The translations under genes and the position numbers were made by a program. Source: Collinsella sp. An7 (GTDB taxonomy: Bacteria > Actinomycetota > Coriobacteriia > Coriobacteriales > Coriobacteriaceae). Taken from it: a DNA stretch of 64,000 nt. Under the pieces are notes generated by a model. It was not told the origin of the DNA and ran no database searches. It saw only the letters and a program-made list of their open reading frames with translations. The DNA is taken from the NCBI RefSeq assembly GCF_002159335.1, contig NZ_NFHP01000005.1:178805-242804 (forward strand). Reading direction: 5' to 3'. The stretch's first letter is position 1. Every line of letters begins with the position of its first letter. Positions 41,725 through 51,800 of the stretch are shown here, piece by piece.

Positions 41725-42050
41725 ATGCGCGCCCACGAGCGGCGGTGCGCGGCGACGCCGCCGGACGAGGACGCCGATCGCGCGGGGCGCCGCGAGCGAC
41801 TGCTCCTGCTGAAGAGGCTCGAGGCCACTCGACGCGATGCGCATGAGAGCGGCGAGACCCGGGCCGGTGGCGAGACCGCGGGGGGGGCGCCGACGAATCG
41901 GTCTGCCCGAACGCCGCGGTCAGGCTCCACGAGAGCGAGTCTCGCAACGCGCGACATCTCGAGGTCTCCCGCATGTATCTCGAGCTCGCCGAGGACGAAG
42001 ACGTTGCAGTCAAGCCTCGCTCAAGGGCTTGCTCGGGCCCGGAGCTATAA
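41725..42050 (+). pseudogene. Small gene broken or switched at an eight-G run
   Basis: From ATG 41725 the frame reads MRAHERRCAATPPDEDADRA, then a Leu-rich helix, up to eight Gs at 41880-41887. After the run, the frame that keeps the local codon style is the next one (GADESVCPNAAVRLHESESR, MYLELAEDEDVAV) and stops at TAA 42048-42050; one added G would join them into about 108 aa. As printed, translation stays in a low-quality frame to 42285. Either a frameshift, a sequencing error in the run, or phase variation. Confidence 0.5.
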
Positions 42051-42070
42051 GAGCCCGCCCTCTAGTGATT

Positions 42071-42120
42071 GGGTGCTTCGCCGCAGCAGCCGCAGCGGCG
42101 AAGCACCCTCTCTCTTTTTT
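42071..42120 (+). terminator. Strong terminator after the small genes
   Basis: GGGTGCTTCGCCGC pairs perfectly with GCGGCGAAGCACCC around a 10-nt loop, then TCTCTCTTTTTTC. Confidence 0.92.
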
Positions 42121-42267
42121 CAATTGAGTAATCCTCGGGGGATGGGAACATTGCTGCGCGCGCTGCGGCCGCGTGACGAAGCGGCGAGCCCCACCCTTGT
42201 CGCGCCCCGTTCACCCTGGCCCCCACCCTACTTAATGCGCGCACCGACCCCCAACTGGTGGGCAACG

Positions 42268-42306
42268 AAAAGGCCTGCGCCCTGACGTCTCGGGCAGGGC
42301 GCAGGC
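42268..42306 (-). terminator. Terminator of the defence operon
   Basis: On the minus strand GCCTGCGCCCTG, 10-nt loop, CAGGGCGCAGGC, then CTTTTCG. It lies 55 nt past the res stop. The sequence between 42121 and 42267 holds nothing I recognise. Confidence 0.85.
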
Positions 42307-42360
42307 ATGTCGCAAGTTTGCTTTTCAGAGTCGGTCTGCCACGTTCGTTTCGAAGCAGCC

Positions 42361-45300
42361 CTAGAAGCCGATGGAGTGATACGTGGTCCTCACGTTGTAC
42401 TCGAGGTCGGGCGAACCGATCGCCTCAAAGTGCCTCCTCGCGCATCTGATCTTCGTGTCCTCCTTCTTGCTGACGCGGATGTCGTTGTTGCCGCCGCCCT
42501 TCGTCTCGGTGACGAAGTAGACGCGGTGCTCGCCATCTTTCTCAACGACGTAGGCCCAGTCGGGGTTATAGCCGCCCAAAGGCGTGTCAATCTTGAAGCG
42601 GGAGGGAAGCTTGGCGAAAACCTTGACCTCCTCTGCCTGGTCAAGCTCAACCGCAAAGGGCTTCTCCACACTCGACGAGTCGTAGACGACATAAGTGTAG
42701 AGGCTCTTGCCGTTCCGGGGCTCCCATGCGTTCTGTCCGAGGTATGCCTTCAGCTCGCCGGGTTCCAGGTCCTCCATCGTGTACCACTCGTCATCTGGCA
42801 GCTTGGTGTACTTGATTCCCTCGGCAACCGCCTCGTTCTTCGCCTTGTTGATCTTGGTCGCGACCTGTGCGAGGAACTGCGCCGGGTTGACGGAGAACTC
42901 ATCGAAGCGCCCGCAGCCCTCGAGGATCCGCTTGATGGTTGCCCGGGTGAGCCCCACAGCGTCCTGCAGCTCGGCAATCGGGTCAGGGAGGTCGTAGACC
43001 CGCCGGCCCCCTATCTGGACGATTGAGGTTGCCGTCGCCTCGGCGCCCACGCCCGTGTCGTCGACGCTGATGTCGGCGCGCGTAGAGAGGACCTGAGGCG
43101 CCTCGACGCGGGGCATGCCCCGCACCGACTCGATGGCGTCGGAGACGAGCTTGTCGGAGTCCACGTCGACCTCGAAGCGCGTCCTCTTCCTGATGCGTTC
43201 CCAGAGCTCCTGGAAGGCGGGGTCCTCGCTGACGTCCTTGCGGAGCTCGACGGTGACCTCGTTGGACTTGTCCTTGATCTGAAGTTTCTGGGCCTTATGC
43301 ACGATCAGCGCCTCGACCTGCTCCTTGGCGCCCTCGAGCTCGGCCGGCAGCTCGACCGTGCCGAGCTCGGCGGCGAGCTTGAGCTCGGGCGAGACGTTGC
43401 CCTTTTTGTCGATGAGACCCGCCTGCTGGAAGGAGTCGAATATCGCCTTGGACCCGGCGTAGCCGATGCGCTCCTCGGAACCGTCCCTCTCGATGGTGAC
43501 GGCGGTGAAGGTCTCGGGCGTGATGATGCCGAATCTCACGCCGTCCTTCTCGAGTTCGTTCTGGAGCTGCCGCGCGAAGGTGTCGTAGCTCTCGTTGGCG
43601 ACGACCGTGAGCACGTTGACGTCTTCGTCGTAGCATCTCTCGCCGTTCTGGTCGACGCAGAGCCTGAGGCCGCGCCCGACCTTCTGGCGCTTGGTCATGG
43701 TGTCCTTGGTCTCCACGAGGGTGCAGATCTGGAAGACGTTTGGGTTGTCCCATCCCTCCTTGAGCGCGGAGTGCGACCAGATGAACTGGACGCGCTTCTT
43801 CGCGCGCTCCTCCTCGGTGTCCATCGCAGCAGGGAAGGAGAGCAGCGTCTCCTTCTCCTCCATGATGAGGGAGAAGGTCTCGACGTCCGCCGCGGTGCTC
43901 GCCGAGGCGGTGGAGTTCTTGAACCGCTTCTTACCGTCCCGAGCGAAGTAGCCGGTGTGGACGGCCGCCGGGTCGTTGTCGAGGGGGACGCCAGCCTTCT
44001 CGTAGCGCGGTCGCCACTTCTCGACGGCGTCGGCGTACTCCTCCTCGAACATCTGCGCGTACTCGCCGCTGCGGACTGGGTCGTAGAGGCGGTACCGCTC
44101 GACCTTGTCGATGAAGAACAGCGACAGGACCTTGATGCCCCGTGGGTAGAGCTCGAGCTGCTTCTGGAGGTGGTCCTCGATGGTGCGGCGGATCTGGGCG
44201 CGCTTGATAGCCTCCTCGGCGACGTCGCCGACGGCCTGCCCGAGTTCGATGCGCTCTCCGTTGAGGAACTCGACGAACTGGTCGTCCTCGGCGGCGGAGA
44301 TGTTGCTCACGATCCAGCCGGACTCGTAGTCGGGGTTCTCGTTGCTGGCGTCGTAGAGGCTGCGCCCGGGCTTCACGGTCACCGCCTTGCGCTTCTGACT
44401 TCCGTCCCTCTGCTTCACGTCGATGGTCAGGCGGGCGGAGAACGGATCCTTCTTGGTCGACTCGAGGCGCACGTAGGAGCCGTTGAGGTCCTCCTGCGTG
44501 AGGACCGAGTCGACGCAGATGCCCTTGACGAGCCCCTGCTGGAAGGCGTCCGTCGGGGTGAGCGTGTAGACCTTGTTGTACTCCTCCTTGTGCGTGGCGG
44601 AGTAGCGCAGCACGAACAGCGGGTTCAGGCTGCGGATTGCGGCCTTGGCCTTCGCGGTATTGTCGACACTTTGGGGCTCGTCGATGATGACGATCGGTCG
44701 GCACTCCGCGACGAGCTCGCGCGGGCTGCGCCCGCTGGGGAGATCCTCGCTCGGGCGGTGGAAGATGTTCCCTTCATCAGCGTCGCCATCGTTCTGGAAG
44801 CCCTTGTTGAAATTGCCGATGTTGATGATCATAACCTGAATCGTGCTCGAGGTTGCGAAGTTGCCAACTGGCCCCATGTTCTTGGAATCGTAGATGAACA
44901 CGTCCATGGGCGCGTTGTCGTAGAGCGTCGCGAAGTGGCTCTTCGTACTCCGGAAGCTCTTGAGAACGCCCTCACGGATGGCAACGGAGGGCACAACGAT
45001 GATGAACTTCGTGAGTCCGTAGCGACGGTTCAGCTCGAAGATGGTACGGGTGTACACGTACGTCTTGCCGGTGCCGGTCTCCATCTCGACGGTGAAGTCC
45101 CGCAGCCTGCCGTCGGTGAGGACGTCGGTGGGCGCGAGAGCGTTCTCTTCCTGGACGCCGTGGAGGTTCGCCTCGAGCTGCTGGGCGGACAGCCGCATGC
45201 CGTTGGAGTGGCCGACGGTGTCGAAGAGGCCTCGCTCGCCGGCCGCCTCCGCCAGGAACTCACCATTCATGAACTCCTGCCCGCGGAACAGGTCGCAGAT

Positions 45301-45363
45301 GCTGCCCACGGCGTCGATCTGGTACTGCTGGTCAGCGGAGAATTTAAGCTCGAGTGTAGCCAT
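42361..45363 (-). CDS. Type III-like restriction subunit (Res), helicase-nuclease
   Basis: A 1000-aa protein. SF2 helicase core: motif I METGTGKTYVYTR (about 94-104), motif II IIDEPQSVD (about 220), and the VI-like QKVGRGLRL. Near the C-terminus NPDWAYVVE and VYFVTETKGG (about 933-957) give the D-ExK nuclease residues of type III Res proteins. With Mod it should translocate or slide along DNA and cut unmodified DNA. Start ATG at 45363, 1 nt after the mod stop. It ends the six-gene operon; terminator at 42268. Confidence 0.9.
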   Translation of the reverse strand: MATLELKFSADQQYQIDAVGSICDLFRGQEFMNGEFLAEAAGERGLFDTVGHSNGMRLSAQQLEANLHGVQEENALAPTDVLTDGRLRDFTVEMETGTGKTYVYTRTIFELNRRYGLTKFIIVVPSVAIREGVLKSFRSTKSHFATLYDNAPMDVFIYDSKNMGPVGNFATSSTIQVMIINIGNFNKGFQNDGDADEGNIFHRPSEDLPSGRSPRELVAECRPIVIIDEPQSVDNTAKAKAAIRSLNPLFVLRYSATHKEEYNKVYTLTPTDAFQQGLVKGICVDSVLTQEDLNGSYVRLESTKKDPFSARLTIDVKQRDGSQKRKAVTVKPGRSLYDASNENPDYESGWIVSNISAAEDDQFVEFLNGERIELGQAVGDVAEEAIKRAQIRRTIEDHLQKQLELYPRGIKVLSLFFIDKVERYRLYDPVRSGEYAQMFEEEYADAVEKWRPRYEKAGVPLDNDPAAVHTGYFARDGKKRFKNSTASASTAADVETFSLIMEEKETLLSFPAAMDTEEERAKKRVQFIWSHSALKEGWDNPNVFQICTLVETKDTMTKRQKVGRGLRLCVDQNGERCYDEDVNVLTVVANESYDTFARQLQNELEKDGVRFGIITPETFTAVTIERDGSEERIGYAGSKAIFDSFQQAGLIDKKGNVSPELKLAAELGTVELPAELEGAKEQVEALIVHKAQKLQIKDKSNEVTVELRKDVSEDPAFQELWERIRKRTRFEVDVDSDKLVSDAIESVRGMPRVEAPQVLSTRADISVDDTGVGAEATATSIVQIGGRRVYDLPDPIAELQDAVGLTRATIKRILEGCGRFDEFSVNPAQFLAQVATKINKAKNEAVAEGIKYTKLPDDEWYTMEDLEPGELKAYLGQNAWEPRNGKSLYTYVVYDSSSVEKPFAVELDQAEEVKVFAKLPSRFKIDTPLGGYNPDWAYVVEKDGEHRVYFVTETKGGGNNDIRVSKKEDTKIRCARRHFEAIGSPDLEYNVRTTYHSIGF

Positions 45364-45364
45364 G

Positions 45365-47254
45365 CTAAACCGTCCTCAGCTCGACTTCGCGTCCGGTGCG
45401 CTCCTCGACGCGCTTGAATATCTGGACGGCGTTCAGCTTGAGCGAATCGTCCAGGATGCTGTCGAGCATGAGTACACGGCGCGGCTCGATCTTCGCGATC
45501 GCCTCGAGCACGTCGATGGCGAGGCCGGGGGCCAGGCAGCACACGAGTTCGCCGTAGGCGACGGTGTAGCAGGGGTAGCCAGCCAGCTCCTCCTGCTCGA
45601 CGGGAAGGGTGAGCTCGAGCCCCCACTTGAGCATCATCTCGTAGACGATATCCAGTTCCGATCGATCCGGTTTCATCACGTTAAGGGTGAGCTGCCCGGG
45701 CTTGGGCTTCTCGATTCCCGAGTAGTCGAGCCTAAATACCTTGAAACCCATGTCTGATTCGCTGGAGCCCGCGCACTCGGAGGCAATCTTGCTCGCCGCC
45801 TTGCGAAGGCGCTCCTCCCCAATCTCGCAGATGTTGTGAAAGCCGAGCTTCGATGCGTCCGATTTGGCGGGGCACGGCTGGGGGATCTGCACCATGATGA
45901 ACCTGCGCTCGGCCCCCTTTTCCGCATTCAGCTTCATGACGGCATGCGCGGTGGTTGCCGACCCCGCGAAGAAGTCGAGCACGATGGCGTCAGGATCCGA
46001 AATGCTCACAATTCGCTCGATGAAGCTGAGCTGCTTGGGGTTGTCGAACGGAGTCTCGAACTCCTTGTTCAGCATGTTGACGTCGGGACGTTGGTCATCC
46101 GACATGATGGACTTTGGTCTCTGGGCCATGTTCTCGGAAAGATAACGCTTAACGGTGGGGAGGCTTCCGTCCGTGTGGAAGTGAATGCGACCCTCATCGA
46201 TTAGTTTTTTCATTGTATCGGGCTTGTAGCGAAAGCCACCAGGAGGAACAGGGTCGTTTTTTTCGGTCAAGGGATTGAAAATGGGCTCTGGGTTTCCGTT
46301 TGGAACGCCGCCCATATCTCCCTTACGGTAAAGCCCGCGCTCGTCAAAGTACCAGTAGTTGACGAAGTCGGTGAAGCGGGGGTACTTCGTGAGGGTCTTG
46401 AGCTCCTCAGTGATCTCTTCCGCGGAGAGCCCCATCTTCTGGAGCTGCTTCACCTTGGCGACGTACTCGTCAACGTTGTTCTTCTCGACTGCCCACTTGT
46501 TGTCCGCGTGCTTCTCCTTCAGGACGTCAATGTTCTTGGCGTAGACGAGGCAGTACTCATGGCTGACGGACACGAAGAGACTCTGGTTCTTCGAACTGTT
46601 GGTGTTGCGAACGATGGTGGCGATGTAGTTCGCCTCCCCGAAGATCTCGTGGCATATTTCGATGGCGTTCTTATACTCATGGTCATCGATGCTAATAAAG
46701 ATCGCACCGTCATTCGAAAGGAGCTCTCTAGCCAGCCTGAGGCGCGGATACATCAGGTTACACCAACGGGTGTGGTTCGCCCCACTGGTGTCGGGGTTCG
46801 ATTGCTCCTGCAAGTTGGCAAGCTCTAGGTAGTGCCTGATTGGATCGCTGTAGGAGTCGGAGTAAACGAAGTCGCCTCCGGTGTTGTAAGGGGGATCAAT
46901 GTATATCTGCTTTATTGAGCCGTGATACGAACGCTGGAGGAGTTTCAGGACCTCGAGGTTCTCTCCCTCGATGAAGAGGTTCCCCGTAGCCTCCCAGTTC
47001 GTGCTCAGCTCTGGGCATGGCCTAAGCGTCCCGGCGCTCGGTGTTTGGGAGAGCCGAATCGCATCGTGCTTGCCTTTCCAGGAGAACGCGTAGCGTTCGT
47101 CGCCGTCATCGACCTCGTCACCCAGCTCGAGCCTCAGCTTATTGAAGTCGATGCCTCCCTCAGTAAAGATCTCAGGGAACAGCTCGCGCATACGCTCGAG
47201 ACGCTCGTCGATGACGTCAAGGGACACAAGGTTCATTTTCTCGATTTCAGCCAT
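45365..47254 (-). CDS. Type III-like DNA methyltransferase (Mod)
   Basis: A 629-aa beta-class N6-adenine methyltransferase by motif order: catalytic DPPYNTGG (120-127) comes before the AdoMet-binding motif VLDFFAGSATTAHAVM (about 425-440). The long region between (NSSKNQSLFVSVSHEYCLVY and on) holds the target-recognition part. The N-terminus (ERLERMRELFPEIF) is usual for type III Mod. The modified sequence cannot be read from the gene. ATG at 47254 after ATAGGAGTGCAACT. Mod and Res are adjacent and co-translated. Confidence 0.9.
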   Translation of the reverse strand: MAEIEKMNLVSLDVIDERLERMRELFPEIFTEGGIDFNKLRLELGDEVDDGDERYAFSWKGKHDAIRLSQTPSAGTLRPCPELSTNWEATGNLFIEGENLEVLKLLQRSYHGSIKQIYIDPPYNTGGDFVYSDSYSDPIRHYLELANLQEQSNPDTSGANHTRWCNLMYPRLRLARELLSNDGAIFISIDDHEYKNAIEICHEIFGEANYIATIVRNTNSSKNQSLFVSVSHEYCLVYAKNIDVLKEKHADNKWAVEKNNVDEYVAKVKQLQKMGLSAEEITEELKTLTKYPRFTDFVNYWYFDERGLYRKGDMGGVPNGNPEPIFNPLTEKNDPVPPGGFRYKPDTMKKLIDEGRIHFHTDGSLPTVKRYLSENMAQRPKSIMSDDQRPDVNMLNKEFETPFDNPKQLSFIERIVSISDPDAIVLDFFAGSATTAHAVMKLNAEKGAERRFIMVQIPQPCPAKSDASKLGFHNICEIGEERLRKAASKIASECAGSSESDMGFKVFRLDYSGIEKPKPGQLTLNVMKPDRSELDIVYEMMLKWGLELTLPVEQEELAGYPCYTVAYGELVCCLAPGLAIDVLEAIAKIEPRRVLMLDSILDDSLKLNAVQIFKRVEERTGREVELRTV

Positions 47255-47270
47255 AGTTGCACTCCTATTA

Positions 47271-48065
47271 TCACATTTGCGACTGAACTGCCTGAACGAT
47301 ATAGGGCATGGCAGCAATGAAGACGTCGGTACCCTTGTTCGCGAGCCAACCCAATATCTTCTGCAGCTTCCCTTCCCGCTTCCCTGCGTCTTTCGTCTGC
47401 AGGTCAGCCATCATGCCTTTCAACACGATCTTCTCGTCTTCGGCGAGACTGGAGTCGGGAAGGTTGTCGATCTGCTCGATGGCAACAGACATCTGGATGC
47501 TCGCACTCGAGGTTGACGAACTCTCGCTTGTGGCGCTGACGCTAAGGTTCGCACCTTGTGCCTCGGCTATCCTTATCTTTCTCAGCTCGTCATCACGAAA
47601 ATGCTTGAGCTTCTCAATCCTGAGTTCAGTCTGCTCGTCGCTGGGGTCATCGTCCTGATATTTCCAACCGCAAAGCCCGCTAACATACGATTTGTAGTAG
47701 TTTGCATACACGTGGTCAACGCGCTCGTATAGTGCCTTTAGTTCATCGCCCTCTATGCCGGTATCCATCGCGTCCTCAAGAAGGCGGATATGCTCAGAGA
47801 TGGTATCAAGGCCATAAGGGCCGTAGAGCTCCCTGTCCTTTTCCTCCCTGAGGACGCGGAGCTTTCCGACGAGCTTCCTAAGGTCATCGGGGCTGTGCAT
47901 GTCGCGTCCGTCACCGATGATCCGGGCGCCCCTGTACGAGGAGAGGTGAGGGATCTCGCCATGGAACGCCGAGACGATCTCCCGGGCGATCCGGTCGACC
48001 TCGCGGGGGTCGCCCGTCGCAAGCGCGCTCCTAGCTTCGGAAAGGTAAGTATCGATAATGCTCAA
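47271..48065 (-). CDS. Unknown protein of the defence operon, TTG start
   Basis: A 264-aa protein. Helical N-terminal half (IIDTYLSEARSALATGDPRE), a Trp/Tyr-containing middle (YYKSYVSGLCGWKYQ), a Ser/Thr-rich linker (SVSATSESSSTSSASIQMSV) and a helical C-terminus with a hydrophobic end (VFIAAMPYIVQAV). Linker plus C-terminus recall abortive-infection-type small proteins, but I cannot name a family. TTG at 48065 overlaps the DUF4391 stop (TTGA), with GGGAG 7 nt before. It lies between DUF4391 and mod. Confidence 0.65.
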   Translation of the reverse strand: MSIIDTYLSEARSALATGDPREVDRIAREIVSAFHGEIPHLSSYRGARIIGDGRDMHSPDDLRKLVGKLRVLREEKDRELYGPYGLDTISEHIRLLEDAMDTGIEGDELKALYERVDHVYANYYKSYVSGLCGWKYQDDDPSDEQTELRIEKLKHFRDDELRKIRIAEAQGANLSVSATSESSSTSSASIQMSVAIEQIDNLPDSSLAEDEKIVLKGMMADLQTKDAGKREGKLQKILGWLANKGTDVFIAAMPYIVQAVQSQM

Positions 48066-48841
48066 GACGTAGCTCCCTTCGAGCAAATCTCGTTGATTTC
48101 TTCAAACAAACGCTCGGCCATTCCTTCGACCTCGTGCTGCTCCATGCGCAACTTTGCTGTCTCGTTGAGCGTGAGGTCTCGGCTGCGGCGCTGCTCGGCG
48201 ATGGTGTTTCGCCTCGCCACAAGCTCGTCGCGCTCGGAGGAGAGCTCGAGCAGGCGCACCCGCTGCGCGGGTGCGCAGCTCGGGTAGAAGCCGAGCGAGC
48301 CCGTGAGGCGCCCCAAACGTAGGAGCCACGAGAGCTCCCGCACGCACTCGTAGAGGTCGCCCTGCGGCATCCGATTGAGCGCCAGGTCAGCGAGGAGCGA
48401 CGCGTAGAGCGGGTCGGCCGGGTCGAACCCTCCCGTCGACGTGACGTCCTCCACCACGGTCGCGCCGCGCTCCGCCTGACTCATCCTTGTGACGGCGCAG
48501 CTCAGGCACACCTCGCCGCCGTTCTCGAGCAGCAACACCGTGGGGTTGGGGAAGCACGGATGGATGACGCGCGCCAGCTCGGCGTAGGCGGCGGAGCGGC
48601 CCGTGAGCTCGCAGCGCAGGAACACGACTGCCTGGATGTCGCGCTCCTCGTCGACGTGCGGCGGTATGCGCGTCGAGGACTTCTGGACGGTGGCCCAGTG
48701 CTCGATAAAGGAGACCTTGTCCAGCGCCTTCTGCTCGAGCCGAGTGAGGTGGGCGTTCTTCGTGAGCGTTGTCTTGGGGACGCGCCTGCCGGCGAGAGCG
48801 GCAGACGGCAGCCGGAATATGTCGTTCCACTCAACGCTCAT
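48062..48841 (-). CDS. DUF4391 protein
   Basis: A 259-aa protein matching DUF4391 (WNDIFRLPSAALAGRRVPK, then IPPHVDEERDIQAVVFLRCEL), a family that I recall standing beside helicase and methyltransferase genes. The C-terminal 70 residues are a coiled coil (LLELSSERDELVARRNTIAE). No catalytic residues are known. ATG at 48841 overlaps the helicase stop (ATGA), showing coupled translation. Likely a structural or adaptor part of the system. Confidence 0.82.
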   Translation of the reverse strand: MSVEWNDIFRLPSAALAGRRVPKTTLTKNAHLTRLEQKALDKVSFIEHWATVQKSSTRIPPHVDEERDIQAVVFLRCELTGRSAAYAELARVIHPCFPNPTVLLLENGGEVCLSCAVTRMSQAERGATVVEDVTSTGGFDPADPLYASLLADLALNRMPQGDLYECVRELSWLLRLGRLTGSLGFYPSCAPAQRVRLLELSSERDELVARRNTIAEQRRSRDLTLNETAKLRMEQHEVEGMAERLFEEINEICSKGATS

Positions 48842-51800
48842 CGCAGCACCACGAAGCTCACGAGCGAGTAGTCGTCGAACCCGGAGACCGCGCCGCCCCC
48901 GACCTCGCCCAGGCTGAACAGCGAGTCGACGCCCTTCTCCTCCTGCACGCCTGTGATCGAGGAGACCACGGTGTTGAGCAGGTCGGTGTATGCGCCCATG
49001 CGGAGGCCGTCCTTCGTCTCGCGGTTGAACGCGCGGCAGAGGTCGGCAATGGGCTCTGCGTGGCCGGCGCATGCCGCCCGCATGATGTCGAGCGCGGTCT
49101 TCGGCTGCGTGTGCTTGGTGACGCACGTGCCGTCGGCGGTGACGTAAGCCACGTAGTACGGGAAGGTAGGGTTGGCGTCCATGGGGTTTCGCGCGTCGTC
49201 GTTCTGCATGAGGCAGAAGATGACGCCGGGCTCAACCTCGCCGCGCAGCTCGTCGGGGATGGGCGCCACGGCGTGCACGCCCATGGGCGCGTTCTCCAGC
49301 AGGCCCGGGTGCTCCTTAGCGTAGCGCTGGAGCTCCACGCGGAAGTCGTCGAACTGCAGGTCGGTGATGGAGATGCCGCCCGAGATATCCTCGAGGTCGA
49401 GCACCTCCTCCTGCAGCTGCTTGAGCTGCTGGCGGCGGTACTTGAGGTCGTTCATCTCGCCCGAGGCCTTCGACTCGAGCACGTTCTCCTCGCCGGTGGC
49501 GGATGCGTCGAGAAGAGCCATGCGCCCCTTCACGCGCCCCTCGAGCTGGATGTACTCGTCGAGCGCGATGTCGGGCCAGAAGTTGACGAGCTGGATCTGG
49601 GTGTTGCGCGACCCCAGGCGGTCGATGCGGCCGAAGCGCTGGATGATGCGCACGGGGTTCCAGTGGATGTCGTAGTTCACCAGGCAGTCGCAGTCCTGCA
49701 GGTTCTGGCCCTCGGAGATGCAGTCCGTGGCGAGCACGACGTCGATCTCGCCCTGCGCGCGCTGCGCGTCGGGCAGCTCCTTGGAGACCGGCGAGAAGCG
49801 GGCGAGGATGTTCTCGAACGAGGTGCGCCTGAGCTTGAGCGAATAGGTGCGGTTGCGGTCGCCGCTCACCTCGGCGCACTCCATGCCGAGCTCGTCCTTG
49901 AGCCACGGGGCGAGCTGGTCGAAGAGGTAGGTCGTCGTGTCGGAGAACGCGCTGAACACGAGCACCTTGCGGTTGTCGGGGTTGTACGGGTGCGAGACCT
50001 TCTCGGCGATGAACTCCTTGAGCTTGGCGAGCTTGGCGTCGCGCTCGGGCGTCACGGCGTCGGCGTACTCGAGCAGCGCCCGCAGCACGGTCACGTCGAA
50101 CTCGAGGTCGGGACGGAGCTTGAGCCGGTCGACGTCGCGAAGATCCACCTGCACCTTGGAGCCAGCCTCGAACTCCTCGGCGGCGTCGTCATCGTCGTCG
50201 AAGCCGCCGTCCCAGCCGGTCGTCCCGGCGGATGCCGCCCCTCCGCTGTCGAGCGCGTCGAGCTGGGCGAGCAGGCTCTCGCAGCCCTCGAGGATGCGGC
50301 GCAGCGTGATACGGAAGCTGTTCACCGAGGACTCCATGCGCTTGAGCACGTTCACCCGCATGAGGTTCGCCACGGCGGCGGTGCGGTGCACCTGGCTGTC
50401 GAAGTCCTTGCCCCAGGTGTCGCCGTAGCGGTCCTCGTACTTCTTCCGCAGGTTGTGCCTCACGTAGCCCAGCAGCTGGTACTGGGCGAAGGTGAGCTGC
50501 GCGATCATGTCGTTGAGCTCGGCAATGGGCGGCAGCTCGCCCAAAAGGTCGATCGGCGTCTGGAACGAAATCGGCGGCCGCCTCGTGGGGAAGGTGCCGC
50601 TCTCCGCTCCGTAGTACTTCGTGATGTGCTTGCGGCTGCGCGCGATGGTGAGCACGTCGAGCAGCTTGAAGTAGTCGGCGTTCACCGTCTCGGCGAAGCT
50701 CTCGGTGGTGCGCTCTTCGTCGGGCAGCTTGCTCCACTCGTTGAAGCGCTGCTGCGCGACGCGCGTCACCTGCGTGATGGAGGGGATGCCGTCGGTGTCG
50801 GCGAGGTAGGCGTCGTCGCCCTCGGTGATGAGCTCGATCTGGTTTCGCAGGTCGAGCAGCCTGTTGTTGACCGGCGTCGCCGAGAGCATGAGCACCTTGG
50901 TACGCCGCCCGCTCTTGATCACGTCCTCGATGAGGCGCGTGTAGCGGTCCTTCTTCTCGGCGTCCGTGCTCTTGTTGCGGAAGTTGTGGGATTCATCGAT
51001 GACCAGCAGGTCGAAGTTGCCCCACCTCAGGTGCTCGAGGTCCACCTCGCCGCTCATGCCGGAATAGCGCGAGAGGTCGGTGTGGTTGAGCACCGTGTAG
51101 CTGAAGCGGTCGTCGGCGAGCGGGTTGCGGTCGTCGTTGTCGTTGGTCCACAGCGTCCAGTTTTCGCGCAGGCGCTTGGGGCACAGCACGAGGATGCGGT
51201 CGTTGCGCTCCTGGTAGTACTTGATGACTGCCAGAGCCTCGTAGGTCTTGCCCAGGCCAACTGAGTCGGCGATGATGCAGCCCTTGTACTTCTCGAGCTT
51301 GCGGATGGCGCCCACCACGGCGTCCTTCTGGAAGTCGTAGAGCTTGCTCCACACCACCGACTCCTCGAAGTTGAGGCCGGAGCGGATGCCGTTGTCCTCC
51401 TCGTCTTCCATGTAATCGCGGAAAAGGTGGTAGAGCGTCAGGAAGTAGATGAACTCGGGCGGGTTCTCGCGGTAGAGCGTCTCAACCTGCTCGGCGACGT
51501 GCTCGGTCACGCCCTCGACCATGTCGGGGTTATCCCAGACGAAATCGAAGATGGTCTTGAGCTGGGCGGTCTCGGACGCCCCCTCATAGTTGTTGACGAG
51601 CGTGATGGTGCCAGGACGGTGCTCGTAGCCGAGTCCCTCCTGGGTGAAGTTCGCCATCATCCCGTTAAAGCCCTGCATGCTCCCGTCGGGGTTCTCGACG
51701 ACGTAGGTGCCGCCCGGCTGGATCATGCCCCTCTGCCGCGCCGACCGGAACGAGCCCTTGCCCCGGATCCACTCAGCGCACTCGCGAGCGATGGCCCGCT

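Noticed and set aside
41888..42285. Long continuation of the frame from 41725
   Set aside because: After the G-run this frame has poor codon style (Ser/Arg/Pro-rich) and runs through a strong terminator at 42071-42120.
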